From the NCBI RefSeq assembly GCF_011742165.1, contig NZ_JAAQTO010000003.1:32181-96180 (forward strand): a stretch of 64,000 nt of DNA, in the 5' to 3' direction. Shown in pieces: positions 25,865-36,125 of this stretch. A program made the translations under genes and the position numbers. Below the pieces are notes generated by a model. The model searched no databases. It worked only from the letters and a program-made list of their open reading frames with translations, and was not told where the DNA came from. Origin of the DNA: Billgrantia bachuensis (GTDB lineage Bacteria > Pseudomonadota > Gammaproteobacteria > Pseudomonadales > Halomonadaceae). Each line of letters begins with the position of its first letter. Position 1 is the stretch's first letter.

Positions 25865-27122
25865 GGCGCAGGGTCAGCGCGCCTGGCGATAGAGACCCCA
25901 CAGGGTCGTGATCAGGGTACGCAAGAAAGCTGTAGGTCAGGCCGAAGTCGATGAAGGCGACCGGCACCAAGGTACCCGCCACCGCCAGTGCCCGCTGTTC
26001 GCCCGAGCCTGCACCGACACCGCGGGCGAACAGCCACAGCGGAGCGAAATAGAGCGCCAGTAAGGCCAGCAGCCCCGGCAGCCCGCGCTTGACCCAGGCA
26101 TCGAGAATGTCGTTGTGAGCGTGCCAGAAACGCCCCAGTGCAGGGTCCTGCTCCCCTTCCGCGCCGCGCTCGCGCATGGCGGCCTGGTAACCGCTGCTAC
26201 CCCAGCCCAGCAGTGGGCGCTCCAGTATCAGCTGTGAAGAGCCTCGCCACATTTCCAGCCTGGCACTGACCGAGGTCATCTCGTCATCGCCGGCCACATA
26301 CTGGCGAACACTGTTGACCGCGTTGTCGACTCGCGTCGCCACGCCGGTCTGCGGCATCGCATACAGGCTGCCCAGCAGCGCCATCAATGCCGCCACCAGC
26401 GTCACCCGCCAGCCCAACGACAGGCGGCGACCATGACCCCGATAGAGCACCCAGATGGCCAATGGCAAGCCGATCCAGCCCCCACGTGAACCGGACAACG
26501 CCGAAGTGAGCAGGCCCGCCAGGCCACCGGCTATCAATAGCAGCGACCACGCCCAGCGATCGCGACGGGCAAACGACCAACTCAAGCCTGCGAAGCACAA
26601 CAGCCCCATCAACAGCCCCAGGTTGCCGAACAGGATGGCGTGCAGCGGCTCGTGACCGTTGGCACGCGCCGTCCCCTCGATCACGCGCTGCCAGAGGGCC
26701 CAGGCACTTGCCGCCAAACTGCCCAAGGCCAGGCCCGCCCACAGCCAGGTGGCGGGAACCCTGGCTCTGGCGAAGGCCAACAGGGCAACCGCGACGAGCG
26801 CGAAGGGCCAGGCTTCGGTCAGGCCAGCGGTGCCTTCGCCATGCACCAGGAGCATGCCGACCCAGGTCAGGCCTTGCAGCACCATTGCGGCCACGAGCAG
26901 CAGGTCCTCGCGTCGCGGAAACGCATCGATCTGCCCCTCTTCGCCAAGCCAGGCTGCCGCCAGCAACAGCAGTGGCACGAGGATGAGTACTCCCCACGGC
27001 AGCGCCAACGTCGCCGCCCCCAAGGTGAGCATGGCCAAAGCCGACAAGCTGGCCCCGCACTGCTCTTTCACACTACGCGACATGGCTCTGGGGAGCGGCC
27101 GACAGGAATTTTCTTCGATCAT
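25824..27122 (-). CDS. O-antigen ligase family membrane protein, C-terminus frameshifted
   Basis: Polytopic inner-membrane protein with about 10-12 hydrophobic segments and the Wzy_C-type periplasmic loop (LERPLLGWGSSGYQAAM, then FWHAHNDILDAWVKRGLPGLL), as in WaaL/RfaL ligases. The open frame ends in an odd polar tail (YPDHDPVGSLSPGALTLRL) that overlaps alkB. One base out of frame at TTTC (25921-25928), the sequence reads FLRTLITTLWGLYRQAR and stops at 25874, a typical family ending with no overlap. An extra T explains it. It lies downstream of glmS in the polysaccharide block and may ligate or polymerise the product. Start ATG 27122 is uncertain; ATG 27083 is possible. Confidence 0.75.
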   Translation of the reverse strand: MIEENSCRPLPRAMSRSVKEQCGASLSALAMLTLGAATLALPWGVLILVPLLLLAAAWLGEEGQIDAFPRREDLLLVAAMVLQGLTWVGMLLVHGEGTAGLTEAWPFALVAVALLAFARARVPATWLWAGLALGSLAASAWALWQRVIEGTARANGHEPLHAILFGNLGLLMGLLCFAGLSWSFARRDRWAWSLLLIAGGLAGLLTSALSGSRGGWIGLPLAIWVLYRGHGRRLSLGWRVTLVAALMALLGSLYAMPQTGVATRVDNAVNSVRQYVAGDDEMTSVSARLEMWRGSSQLILERPLLGWGSSGYQAAMRERGAEGEQDPALGRFWHAHNDILDAWVKRGLPGLLALLALYFAPLWLFARGVGAGSGEQRALAVAGTLVPVAFIDFGLTYSFLAYPDHDPVGSLSPGALTLRLSDARHATGHGEM

Positions 27123-27261
27123 GGCAATGGCTCATCCGTTGATACGCTGCCGTCAACGACGCCCGGAGGAACTGCCCTCCTGGCTCCCCTGGCGCCGTAC
27201 TGGAAAATTACCTCTCAAAGAATAGTGGAGTCGCCCGCATCCGAACGGTTCCCTGACTTGT

Positions 27262-29112
<1,851 letters not shown>

Positions 29113-29246
29113 GTTCTCTTCTCCATGATCGGTGCCACGACCTCGTGCCGTGAGCACTAGGCAATGAATTCGCGGTGCGATGCGCCGGCTGCGATGAGAC
29201 CGGCTGGCAGCCATCCCAGGCCGACAGTTTTTTCAGAAGGTGCGCC

Positions 29247-31214
29247 CTACCTGTGCCGCTCCAGAACCGGCCGCAACGGCGTCACGGTCATCTTCGCGCT
29301 CACCGCCTGGGCTTCGCGACGACGCTTTTCCAGCCATACCAGATCGACGATCTCCCCCTCGGGCCGGTAGGCCGTCGGAGCCTCCAGCAGCAGGCTGCGA
29401 ATACCGTCGTGATGAAAGTTGCGGCATGCCTCGAACAGCCGGTCGAGATAGCCCTCGAGGCGCGGCCACTCCCAGAACACCTCCTGGGCCGTCATGATGC
29501 GCGGGTGCGAGGTGGCTGCGACGTCATTGCCCACCAACAGCTCCTCGTAGAGCTTCTCTCCCGGACGCAGGCCGCTGTAAGCGATGGCGATATCGCCATC
29601 GGGACTATGCTCGTCGCGCACCTTCAGCCCCGATAGCCGCACCATCTGGCGCGCCAGGTCGGCGATACGTACCGGTTCGCCCATGTCGAGCACGAAGACG
29701 TCGCCACCCCGTGCCATGGCGCCGGCCTGGATCACCAGTTGAGCCGCCTCGGGAATGGTCATGAAGAAACGGGTAATGTCCGGGTGGGTCACGGTAATCG
29801 GACCACCCGCCTGGATCTGTTCGCGAAACAGCGGTACCACCGAGCCGCTGGAACCCAGCACGTTGCCGAAGCGCACCATGCAGAAGCGAGTGGCATCCTG
29901 ATGCTTGGCAAACGCCTGACAGATGAGTTCGGCCAGGCGTTTGGTGGTACCCATCACGTTGGTCGGTCGTACCGCCTTGTCGGTGGACACCAGCACGAAG
30001 GTCTCGACCCCGGCCTCCATCGCCGCCCGGGCGGCAGAGAGCGTGCCGAAGACGTTGTTCTGCACCCCCTCGACCACGTTGTGCTCGACCATCGGCACAT
30101 GCTTGTAAGCGGCCGCATGGTAGACGGTCTGCACTTCGTAGGCCTTCATCACCGCAGTCAAGCGCTTGCGGTGCTGCACCGAGCCGAGTAGCGCTTCGAT
30201 GCTTACCTCGAGCCCTTCAGCCTTGGCGATGCGGCGCAGCTCCTGTTCGATGCGGTAGAGCGAATATTCGGAGAGATCGAGCAGCAGCAGCCGCTTGGGG
30301 CCGTGGCGCAGGAGCTGACGGCAGAGTTCGGAACCGATGGATCCCCCCGCCCCGGTCACCAGCACTTCCTTGTCGCGAATGTTGGCGTCCATCAGGGTGG
30401 GATTGGGCGGCACCGGATCGCGCCCGAGCAGGTCCTCGACCGCCACGTCACGGACCTCGCTGATTCTGGCGCGCCCGGTCACCATATCGGCCACGCCGGG
30501 AATCGTCTGTACCGGAAAGCCCTGAGGCTCGAGCTCGGCGAGGATCTCACGGCGGCGTTCGCGGCTCACGCTGGGCATCGCCAGCAGCACCCGTTCGGCA
30601 CCGTAGGTATCGGACAGGTACCCCAGCTGGCGCGGCGGGTAGACCTTGAGACCCTCGATGTAAGTATTCTGCAGGCTCACGGCGTCGTCGACGAAGGCGA
30701 TCGGCAGATACTCCTGGCCATGGCTGAGCGATACGGCCAGTTGACGCCCTGCGGAACCGGCACCGTAGATCACCACGCGCGGCTTGTGGCGGATCTGGCT
30801 GCGCAGGTAGATGGCACGCAGCCCGAAGCGCACCCCACCGATGGTCAGCAGCGCCAGCATGGCATAGATGAAGGGCACACTGCGGGGGATGCCGAGAGCG
30901 AAGAGATAGCTTGCCAGCGGCAGCGACAGCGCCGACACCACTACCCCGATCACCACGGCGCGGATCGCCTTGGGGCCCAGATAGCGGATCACCGCACGAT
31001 AGAAGCCAAGCCTCACGTAGATCGCCAGGCTCAGTGGGATCATGATCAGCAGCGCCATCCAGGTGCGTACCTCCACCAATGGCGCCCAGTCCTCCAGGCG
31101 CAGCAGCATGGCCAGCAGAAAGCTCGCCGCGATCAGCACGCAATCGACCACTAGTTGAATGGTGCGCTTCTGCCGTCTGGGCAGGCGGAACAGGGATTGC
31201 AGTAGATTTCGCAT
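29247..31214 (-). CDS. UDP-GlcNAc 4,6-dehydratase, WbpM/PglF (CapD) family
   Basis: Large membrane-bound nucleotide-sugar dehydratase, first step to UDP-QuiNAc4NAc (bacillosamine) or FucNAc-type sugars. 655 residues. The N-terminal four membrane segments lie at about residues 20-125, then a CoA-binding-like domain (VVIYGAGSAGRQLA) and the SDR catalytic domain (VLVTGAGGSIGSELCRQ at about 290). The active-site block is VSTDKAVRPTNVMGTTKRLAE, with the YxxxK tyrosine replaced by methionine as in all WbpM/PglF. Substrate assignment follows from the pglE/pglD/pglC-like neighbours. Confidence 0.9.
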   Translation of the reverse strand: MRNLLQSLFRLPRRQKRTIQLVVDCVLIAASFLLAMLLRLEDWAPLVEVRTWMALLIMIPLSLAIYVRLGFYRAVIRYLGPKAIRAVVIGVVVSALSLPLASYLFALGIPRSVPFIYAMLALLTIGGVRFGLRAIYLRSQIRHKPRVVIYGAGSAGRQLAVSLSHGQEYLPIAFVDDAVSLQNTYIEGLKVYPPRQLGYLSDTYGAERVLLAMPSVSRERRREILAELEPQGFPVQTIPGVADMVTGRARISEVRDVAVEDLLGRDPVPPNPTLMDANIRDKEVLVTGAGGSIGSELCRQLLRHGPKRLLLLDLSEYSLYRIEQELRRIAKAEGLEVSIEALLGSVQHRKRLTAVMKAYEVQTVYHAAAYKHVPMVEHNVVEGVQNNVFGTLSAARAAMEAGVETFVLVSTDKAVRPTNVMGTTKRLAELICQAFAKHQDATRFCMVRFGNVLGSSGSVVPLFREQIQAGGPITVTHPDITRFFMTIPEAAQLVIQAGAMARGGDVFVLDMGEPVRIADLARQMVRLSGLKVRDEHSPDGDIAIAYSGLRPGEKLYEELLVGNDVAATSHPRIMTAQEVFWEWPRLEGYLDRLFEACRNFHHDGIRSLLLEAPTAYRPEGEIVDLVWLEKRRREAQAVSAKMTVTPLRPVLERHR

Positions 31215-31261
31215 ATCGTCTCTCCATGACCGAGCGCCAGGACGCTCGCCTCACTCCGGCA

Positions 31262-32446
31262 TCAGGTGCAGGCCTGCGCCATGATCTCTTCGAGCACCGC
31301 GCAGGTCCGCGCGAGCTCGTCCTCGGTCAGCGTCGGATGACAGAGGAACATCAGGCTTGTCTCGCCCAGTTCATGGGCAACGGGTAGCGGTCGATCTGGC
31401 CGCCAGCCGGTGCCCTCGAAGGCTTTTTCGCGATATACCTCCGAACAGGAACCCGAAAAGCACGGCACCCCGGCGGCATTGATCTCGGCCATGACGCGAT
31501 CGCGATCCCAGCCCGGCCCCAGCCGGTCGGGTTCGACGAAGACGTAACACTTGTATGCTGCGTGGTCGCAGTGGGACGGCACCTCGGGCACACGCAGGCC
31601 GGGGCTCCTGGCCGCTGTCTGCCAGATGCGCCGCGCATTGGCCTGCCGGGCGGGTTTCCATTGCGGCATGCGGTCCAGTTGGATACGACCGATGGCGGCC
31701 TGCATCTCGGTGAGCCGCCAGTTGGTGCCGAAACTCTCGTGCAGCCAGCGGAAGCCGGGCGGGTGCTTGCGCCGATACACCGCCTCCCAGCTCTTGCCGT
31801 GGTCCTTGAAGGCCCACATGCGCTGCCACAGGCCGCTATCGCTGGTGGTGACCATGCCGCCCTCGCCGCCGGTCGTCATGATCTTGTCCTGACAGAACGA
31901 CCAGCAGCCGACATGTCCAATGCTGCCTACGCTGCGCCCGCGGTAACGCGCCCCGTGGGCCTGGGCACAGTCTTCGATCACGTAGAGCCCATGACGCTCG
32001 GCCAGGGCCATGAGCGCATCCATCTCGCAGGGCCAGCCGGCCAGGTGCACGGCAACGATTGCCCGGGTGCGTGGCGTGATCTTCTCGGCCACGCTCGCGG
32101 CAGTGATGTTCTGCGAGGCCCGGTCCACATCGGCGAATACCGGCCTGGCGCCAGAGGTGACGATGCTCGAGGCCGAGGCCAGGAAGGTGCGTGACGTGAC
32201 GATCACTTCGTCGGCCGGGTCCTCGCCGATGCCGAGCCCGCGCAGGGCGAGGTCGAGCGCAACGGTGCCGTTGGCCACGGCAATGGCATGTTCGCTGTCG
32301 GCGAAGCGGGCGAACTCACGCTCGAACTGGCGGCACTCTTCACCGGTCCAGTAGTTGACCCGGTTGGAAAGCAGCACGCGACTCGCCGCATCGGCCTCTT
32401 CGCGGGTGTAGCAAGGCCAGGGGGAAAAGGGTCCGTTGAGCATCAC
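31262..32446 (-). CDS. DegT/DnrJ/EryC1 PLP aminotransferase, PglE-like
   Basis: Transfers an amino group to a UDP-4-keto-6-deoxy-HexNAc. 394 residues. The PLP-binding lysine is Lys188 in SFCQDKIMTTGGEGGM. The cofactor phosphate pocket lies around NGTVALDLALRGLGIGE, and ED in VIEDCAQAHGARYRG pairs with the pyridine nitrogen. The 4-bp overlap (ATGA) with the NeuD/PglD-like gene upstream and the nearby PglC- and PglF-like genes fit bacillosamine synthesis. Confidence 0.88.
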   Translation of the reverse strand: MMLNGPFSPWPCYTREEADAASRVLLSNRVNYWTGEECRQFEREFARFADSEHAIAVANGTVALDLALRGLGIGEDPADEVIVTSRTFLASASSIVTSGARPVFADVDRASQNITAASVAEKITPRTRAIVAVHLAGWPCEMDALMALAERHGLYVIEDCAQAHGARYRGRSVGSIGHVGCWSFCQDKIMTTGGEGGMVTTSDSGLWQRMWAFKDHGKSWEAVYRRKHPPGFRWLHESFGTNWRLTEMQAAIGRIQLDRMPQWKPARQANARRIWQTAARSPGLRVPEVPSHCDHAAYKCYVFVEPDRLGPGWDRDRVMAEINAAGVPCFSGSCSEVYREKAFEGTGWRPDRPLPVAHELGETSLMFLCHPTLTEDELARTCAVLEEIMAQACT

Positions 32447-33156
32447 GATCTTCCTTGTGGAGAGAGCAGGTCGAAACGCAGCACGTTCGAGGCATCGGGA
32501 GGAATGTCATCGTCTCCGCCATTCGCTGGCGATAGTGGGCGAGCCGGCACACCAGCCACCACGAGATGGCCTGCGACATCGGAGACTACCGCTGCTCCGG
32601 CCCCGACCATCACGCCTTCACCGATGGCCACACCCTGGCGCACCACCGCACCGGCGCCGATCCAACTGGTGCGGCCGATCTCCACGTCGCCGGCCACGTT
32701 GGCGCCCGGAGCAACGTGCACGCAGGCACCCAGGCGGCAATCGTGATCCACGGTAGCGGCAGAATTGACGATGCTGCCCATGCCGAGTTCGGCAAAGGCA
32801 TTGATGACCGCCCCGGCCATGACCACGCTGCCCGGTCCGAGGCACGCCATCGGGCTGACCGTAGCACGCGGATGCACTAGTGAGACGACCCTGGCGCCAT
32901 GCGCCAGCAAGGCATCGAGCTTGGCTTCACGGATGGCGTTGTGCCCGATGGCCACTACCACACCTTCGAAACTGGACAGGTCGCGCAGCAGCATCGGCAA
33001 GGTGCCTTGCACTTCCCAGTGCTCATGACGGGTCTTCTCCGGCCAGGCATCGTCATAGAAGACCAGGTCCTGCCAGCCGGCGTGGATGGCGATGTCAGCT
33101 ACCACCTTGCCATGACCGCTGGCTCCGAGGATGGCGAGACGACGACGATTACTCAT
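32443..33156 (-). CDS. NeuD/PglD-like sugar O/N-acetyltransferase
   Basis: Left-handed beta-helix acetyltransferase acting on a UDP-4-amino-sugar. The N-terminal nucleotide-sugar-binding Rossmann part is RRLAILGASGHGKVVADIA. The hexapeptide repeats run from about residue 90 to 210, with the catalytic-histidine motif VNSAATVDHDCRLG. 237 residues. ATG 33156 with GGAGG 8 bases upstream is preferred over a longer frame. It overlaps the PglC-like gene by 8 bp and the PglE-like gene by 4 bp. Confidence 0.88.
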   Translation of the reverse strand: MSNRRRLAILGASGHGKVVADIAIHAGWQDLVFYDDAWPEKTRHEHWEVQGTLPMLLRDLSSFEGVVVAIGHNAIREAKLDALLAHGARVVSLVHPRATVSPMACLGPGSVVMAGAVINAFAELGMGSIVNSAATVDHDCRLGACVHVAPGANVAGDVEIGRTSWIGAGAVVRQGVAIGEGVMVGAGAAVVSDVAGHLVVAGVPARPLSPANGGDDDIPPDASNVLRFDLLSPQGRS

Positions 33157-33748
33157 GATGGTGACCTCCGCGGAACCTCGGCATGGCGACATCCCCGTCG
33201 TGGGCGATGCCTTCTCGAACCAATACTTTCTTCACCGTGAGCAGCAGGATGCGCAGATCCAGCCACAGCGAGCGGTGGTCGACGTACCACACGTCGAGCT
33301 CGAACTTTTGCTCCCAGGAGAGCGCATTGCGGCCATTGACCTGGGCCCAACCGGTCACTCCCGGGCGCACTTCGTGGCGTCGGGCCTGGCGTGGCGTATA
33401 GAGCGGCAGATACTCCATCAACAGCGGACGCGGTCCGACCAGGCTCATGTCGCCCTTGAGCACGTTCCAGAGTTCCGGCAGCTCATCGAGGCTGGCGGCG
33501 CGCAGCCGTTGCCCCAGGGGTGTCAGGCGCGCCGCATCGGGCAGCGGCTTGCCGTCGCGGTCGACGGCGTCGCGCATGGTGCGGAACTTGATCATCTCGA
33601 AGGCGCGGCCGTGACGCCCAGGCCGGGTCTGGCGGAACAGCACTGGCGAGCCGAGCCTCAGCCGCACCAGCAGTGCCACCGTGAGCATCAGCGGCAAGAG
33701 CAGCGCCAAAGTCACCAGGGAGACCACGATATCGAACAGTCGCTTCAT
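33149..33748 (-). CDS. Initiating phosphoglycosyl transferase, PglC-like
   Basis: Monotopic membrane enzyme that loads the first sugar-1-phosphate onto undecaprenyl phosphate. 199 residues, the minimal PglC type without the WbaP/WcaJ N-terminal domain. It has a re-entrant helix DIVVSLVTLALLLPLMLTVALLV, the catalytic Asp-Glu pair in ASLDELPELWNVLKGDMSLVGPRP, and RPGVTGWAQVNGRNALSWEQK. Being next to PglD- and PglE-like genes, its substrate is probably UDP-diacetylbacillosamine. Confidence 0.92.
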   Translation of the reverse strand: MKRLFDIVVSLVTLALLLPLMLTVALLVRLRLGSPVLFRQTRPGRHGRAFEMIKFRTMRDAVDRDGKPLPDAARLTPLGQRLRAASLDELPELWNVLKGDMSLVGPRPLLMEYLPLYTPRQARRHEVRPGVTGWAQVNGRNALSWEQKFELDVWYVDHRSLWLDLRILLLTVKKVLVREGIAHDGDVAMPRFRGGHHHE

Positions 33749-34995
33749 TGCTTCTCATCCATGACGTCGTTCATGATGCCGGCCAGACGCTCGGCCAGGA
33801 TCCGGTAGTCGTAGACGGCTTCCATATGGGTCCGCCCCGCTTGTCCCATACGCGCGCGCTCCTCGGGCGTCAGCGCCACCAGCCGCTTGATCGCCTCGGC
33901 CAGGGCCAGAGGGTCCTCGGGCGGAACGGTGATACCGGCCCCCGCCTCGGCAACCGGATCATTGACTGCCGCCGAGGCGATGATCACGGGCCGTGCGGCG
34001 GCCATGTAATCGAACAATTTGTTCATGCTGATACCGAAGCGGTAGAGCTGCGGCAGATCGCGTACCGTGATCACGAAGGCGTCGGCCTCGCGGGCCAGCG
34101 CCGGGATCTCACGCTTGGGCACCGGCGGTTCGAAGCGCACCCAGCGTTCATCCAGCCCGAGCCTGCCGGCCTGACGGATCAGCTCATTCTTGGCCGGGCC
34201 GTCGCCGATCAAGCGAAGCTGTACCGGTACCTCGCTGTCGCGGCAGTCCTCCCTGACGATCGCCATGGCCTCCAGCAGGTCGGAGAGCCCGTTGGCTTCG
34301 CCGTGGCTGCCGAAGTACATCAATGACAGCGGCATCTCGGGTGGCCGCGGCGCGGGTGGAGTGGGCGCGGGAAACTCGGCGAGATCGACCCCGTTGGAGA
34401 GCCACACCACACGCTCCTCGGGTACGCCCAGCGGGGCGATATAGTCCACTGCCCGTGGCAGCAGGGTGAGCACTCGGTGTGCACGGCGATAAAGGAAGGT
34501 TTCCAGCCTGCGCAGCCCCCGAGTCATCGCCGCCCCCTCCCGCAGCCGGCCCATGTCGATCAGGGTCTGGGGCCAAAGATCGCGCACCTCGAAGACGAAC
34601 GGCACCCGGTGGCGGCGCGCCAGCCACCAACCGGCCAGAGCAGCGAAGGGATGCACGCTCGAGCCGACGATCAGGTCGGGGCGTTCGAGCCCCGCCAGGC
34701 GCGTCGGCCTTATCGCCTGCCATGCGTACTCCAGCATGTTCTTCATGCGCCCACCGCCGTTGCCCCGGTAGCTGGAGGTGCGCAGCCACAGGAAGCGAAC
34801 GTCGCCACAGGTCTCCAGCCGCCAGGGCTCGCCCGGTGCGAGGCGCTGCTCACCGCTGGGGTGGTCGACGCTGGAGGCGATCAACGTGGCGCTCCAGCCA
34901 TGTGCCGGCAGGTGCCGGGCGAGCTGGTAGTGACGGGCCCCACCAGCCGCATCGGGGTGCTTGGCATAGTGGTTCAGGATCCAGACGTGTTTCAT
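33745..34995 (-). CDS. GT4 glycosyltransferase, WbuB/PglA-like
   Basis: GT-B glycosyltransferase of 416 residues, probably adding the second sugar to the lipid-linked primer. Opening MKHVWILNHYAKHPDAAGGARHYQLARHL is WbuB-like. The donor-binding C-terminal domain has LSLMYFGSHGEANGLSDLLEAM and DAFVITVRDLPQLYRFGISMNKLFDYMA. The start is ATG 34995 (GAGG 6 bases upstream); 65 further codons 5' overlap the neighbouring gene and lack conservation. It overlaps pglC by 4 bp. Confidence 0.88.
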   Translation of the reverse strand: MKHVWILNHYAKHPDAAGGARHYQLARHLPAHGWSATLIASSVDHPSGEQRLAPGEPWRLETCGDVRFLWLRTSSYRGNGGGRMKNMLEYAWQAIRPTRLAGLERPDLIVGSSVHPFAALAGWWLARRHRVPFVFEVRDLWPQTLIDMGRLREGAAMTRGLRRLETFLYRRAHRVLTLLPRAVDYIAPLGVPEERVVWLSNGVDLAEFPAPTPPAPRPPEMPLSLMYFGSHGEANGLSDLLEAMAIVREDCRDSEVPVQLRLIGDGPAKNELIRQAGRLGLDERWVRFEPPVPKREIPALAREADAFVITVRDLPQLYRFGISMNKLFDYMAAARPVIIASAAVNDPVAEAGAGITVPPEDPLALAEAIKRLVALTPEERARMGQAGRTHMEAVYDYRILAERLAGIMNDVMDEKQ

Positions 34996-35006
34996 GAAGT
35001 CCTCGG

Positions 35007-36125
35007 TCAGCGGGAAAGGGCGCAATAGGTATCCAGCAGCTTGCGTTCCTCCTGCTGCCAGTTGTATCGCTCGTTCACGGCCCGCTGGCCGTTCTTGCCC
35101 ATCTCGCGGGCACGCTCGGGATGGGCCACGATGAAATCGATGGCATCGGCGATCGCCGCGGGATCGAGCGGGTCCACGCACAGCCCGCAATCGCTGCCTT
35201 CGACGATCTCGCGCCAGAGCGGGAAATTAGAGGCGATCACCGGCAGCCCGGCGCTCATGTACTCGAACATCTTCACCGGCAAGGCATCGAGATAGTTGAT
35301 AATGGGATGGAGCGTCACCAGGCCGGCGATCGAACTGGCCATGACCCGGCGCACACCGGCACGATCGAGGTAGCCGTGCGGCTCGACTCGCGCCCAGCCG
35401 GCATAGGTCATCACCTCCTGCTCAAGAGCGAGTGTCTTGAAATCGCCGGCGAGCTGCAGCCGGCACTCCTGCTCGATCATTTCCATCGCCCGTACGATCT
35501 CGCGAATGCCGCGGACCTCGGCGATGCCGCCCACATAGCACACCGCCGGAGGCTGACCCGCACTGGCGGTCAGGCGCGCATCGGGCGCGCCGTCGAGTTC
35601 GCCCAACATGGGAAAATTGTTGACGTCCACGACTTGGGAATGGAACTCGCTGAAACGATCGCGGATATAGGGCGTTGCCGCCACGATGACATCGAAGTGA
35701 CGGCAAACTCGCCGCTGGTATGCCTCGACACCGCGCGAAAGCACCTGCCGGGTGGCCTTGCCCAGATAGTGCTTGGCCAGCATCTGGCGCGGCAGGTCCT
35801 CATGGGCGTCGTAAATCACTTGCTTGCCAAGCCGCTTCAGGCGCCGCCCCACCGGCATCAGTTCGGGGTCGTGCAGGTGATAGAGATCGGCATCCAGCCG
35901 TCTGGCCTGATCAAAGACGCGACGCGTGGTCTTCACGACACGATTGAGACGTCCGGGCAGGTGCCCCACGTCGACGATGGAAACCCCATCGCGCTCCTCG
36001 TCTCCCTCGCCGTCAGCGACGACCAGCGTCACCGGGTAGCCGTCGGCGGCCAGCGAGCGGCACTGCTTATGAAAGATGCGAGTGTCATAGCGCGGATGGG
36101 CGGAAGTCAGGTGTACCACTCTCAT
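35007..36125 (-). CDS. GT4 family glycosyltransferase
   Basis: Second GT-B glycosyltransferase, 372 residues. N-terminal MRVVHLTSAHPRYDTRIFHKQCRSLAADGYPVTLVVADG and DADLYHLHDPELMPVGRRLKRLGKQVIYDAHEDLP are typical of the GT4 group acting in O-unit assembly. The C-terminal donor site is YMSAGLPVIASNFPLWREIVEGSDCGLCVDP. Start ATG 36125, lying inside the 3' end of wzy (41-bp overlap). Donor and acceptor unknown. Confidence 0.87.
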   Translation of the reverse strand: MRVVHLTSAHPRYDTRIFHKQCRSLAADGYPVTLVVADGEGDEERDGVSIVDVGHLPGRLNRVVKTTRRVFDQARRLDADLYHLHDPELMPVGRRLKRLGKQVIYDAHEDLPRQMLAKHYLGKATRQVLSRGVEAYQRRVCRHFDVIVAATPYIRDRFSEFHSQVVDVNNFPMLGELDGAPDARLTASAGQPPAVCYVGGIAEVRGIREIVRAMEMIEQECRLQLAGDFKTLALEQEVMTYAGWARVEPHGYLDRAGVRRVMASSIAGLVTLHPIINYLDALPVKMFEYMSAGLPVIASNFPLWREIVEGSDCGLCVDPLDPAAIADAIDFIVAHPERAREMGKNGQRAVNERYNWQQEERKLLDTYCALSR

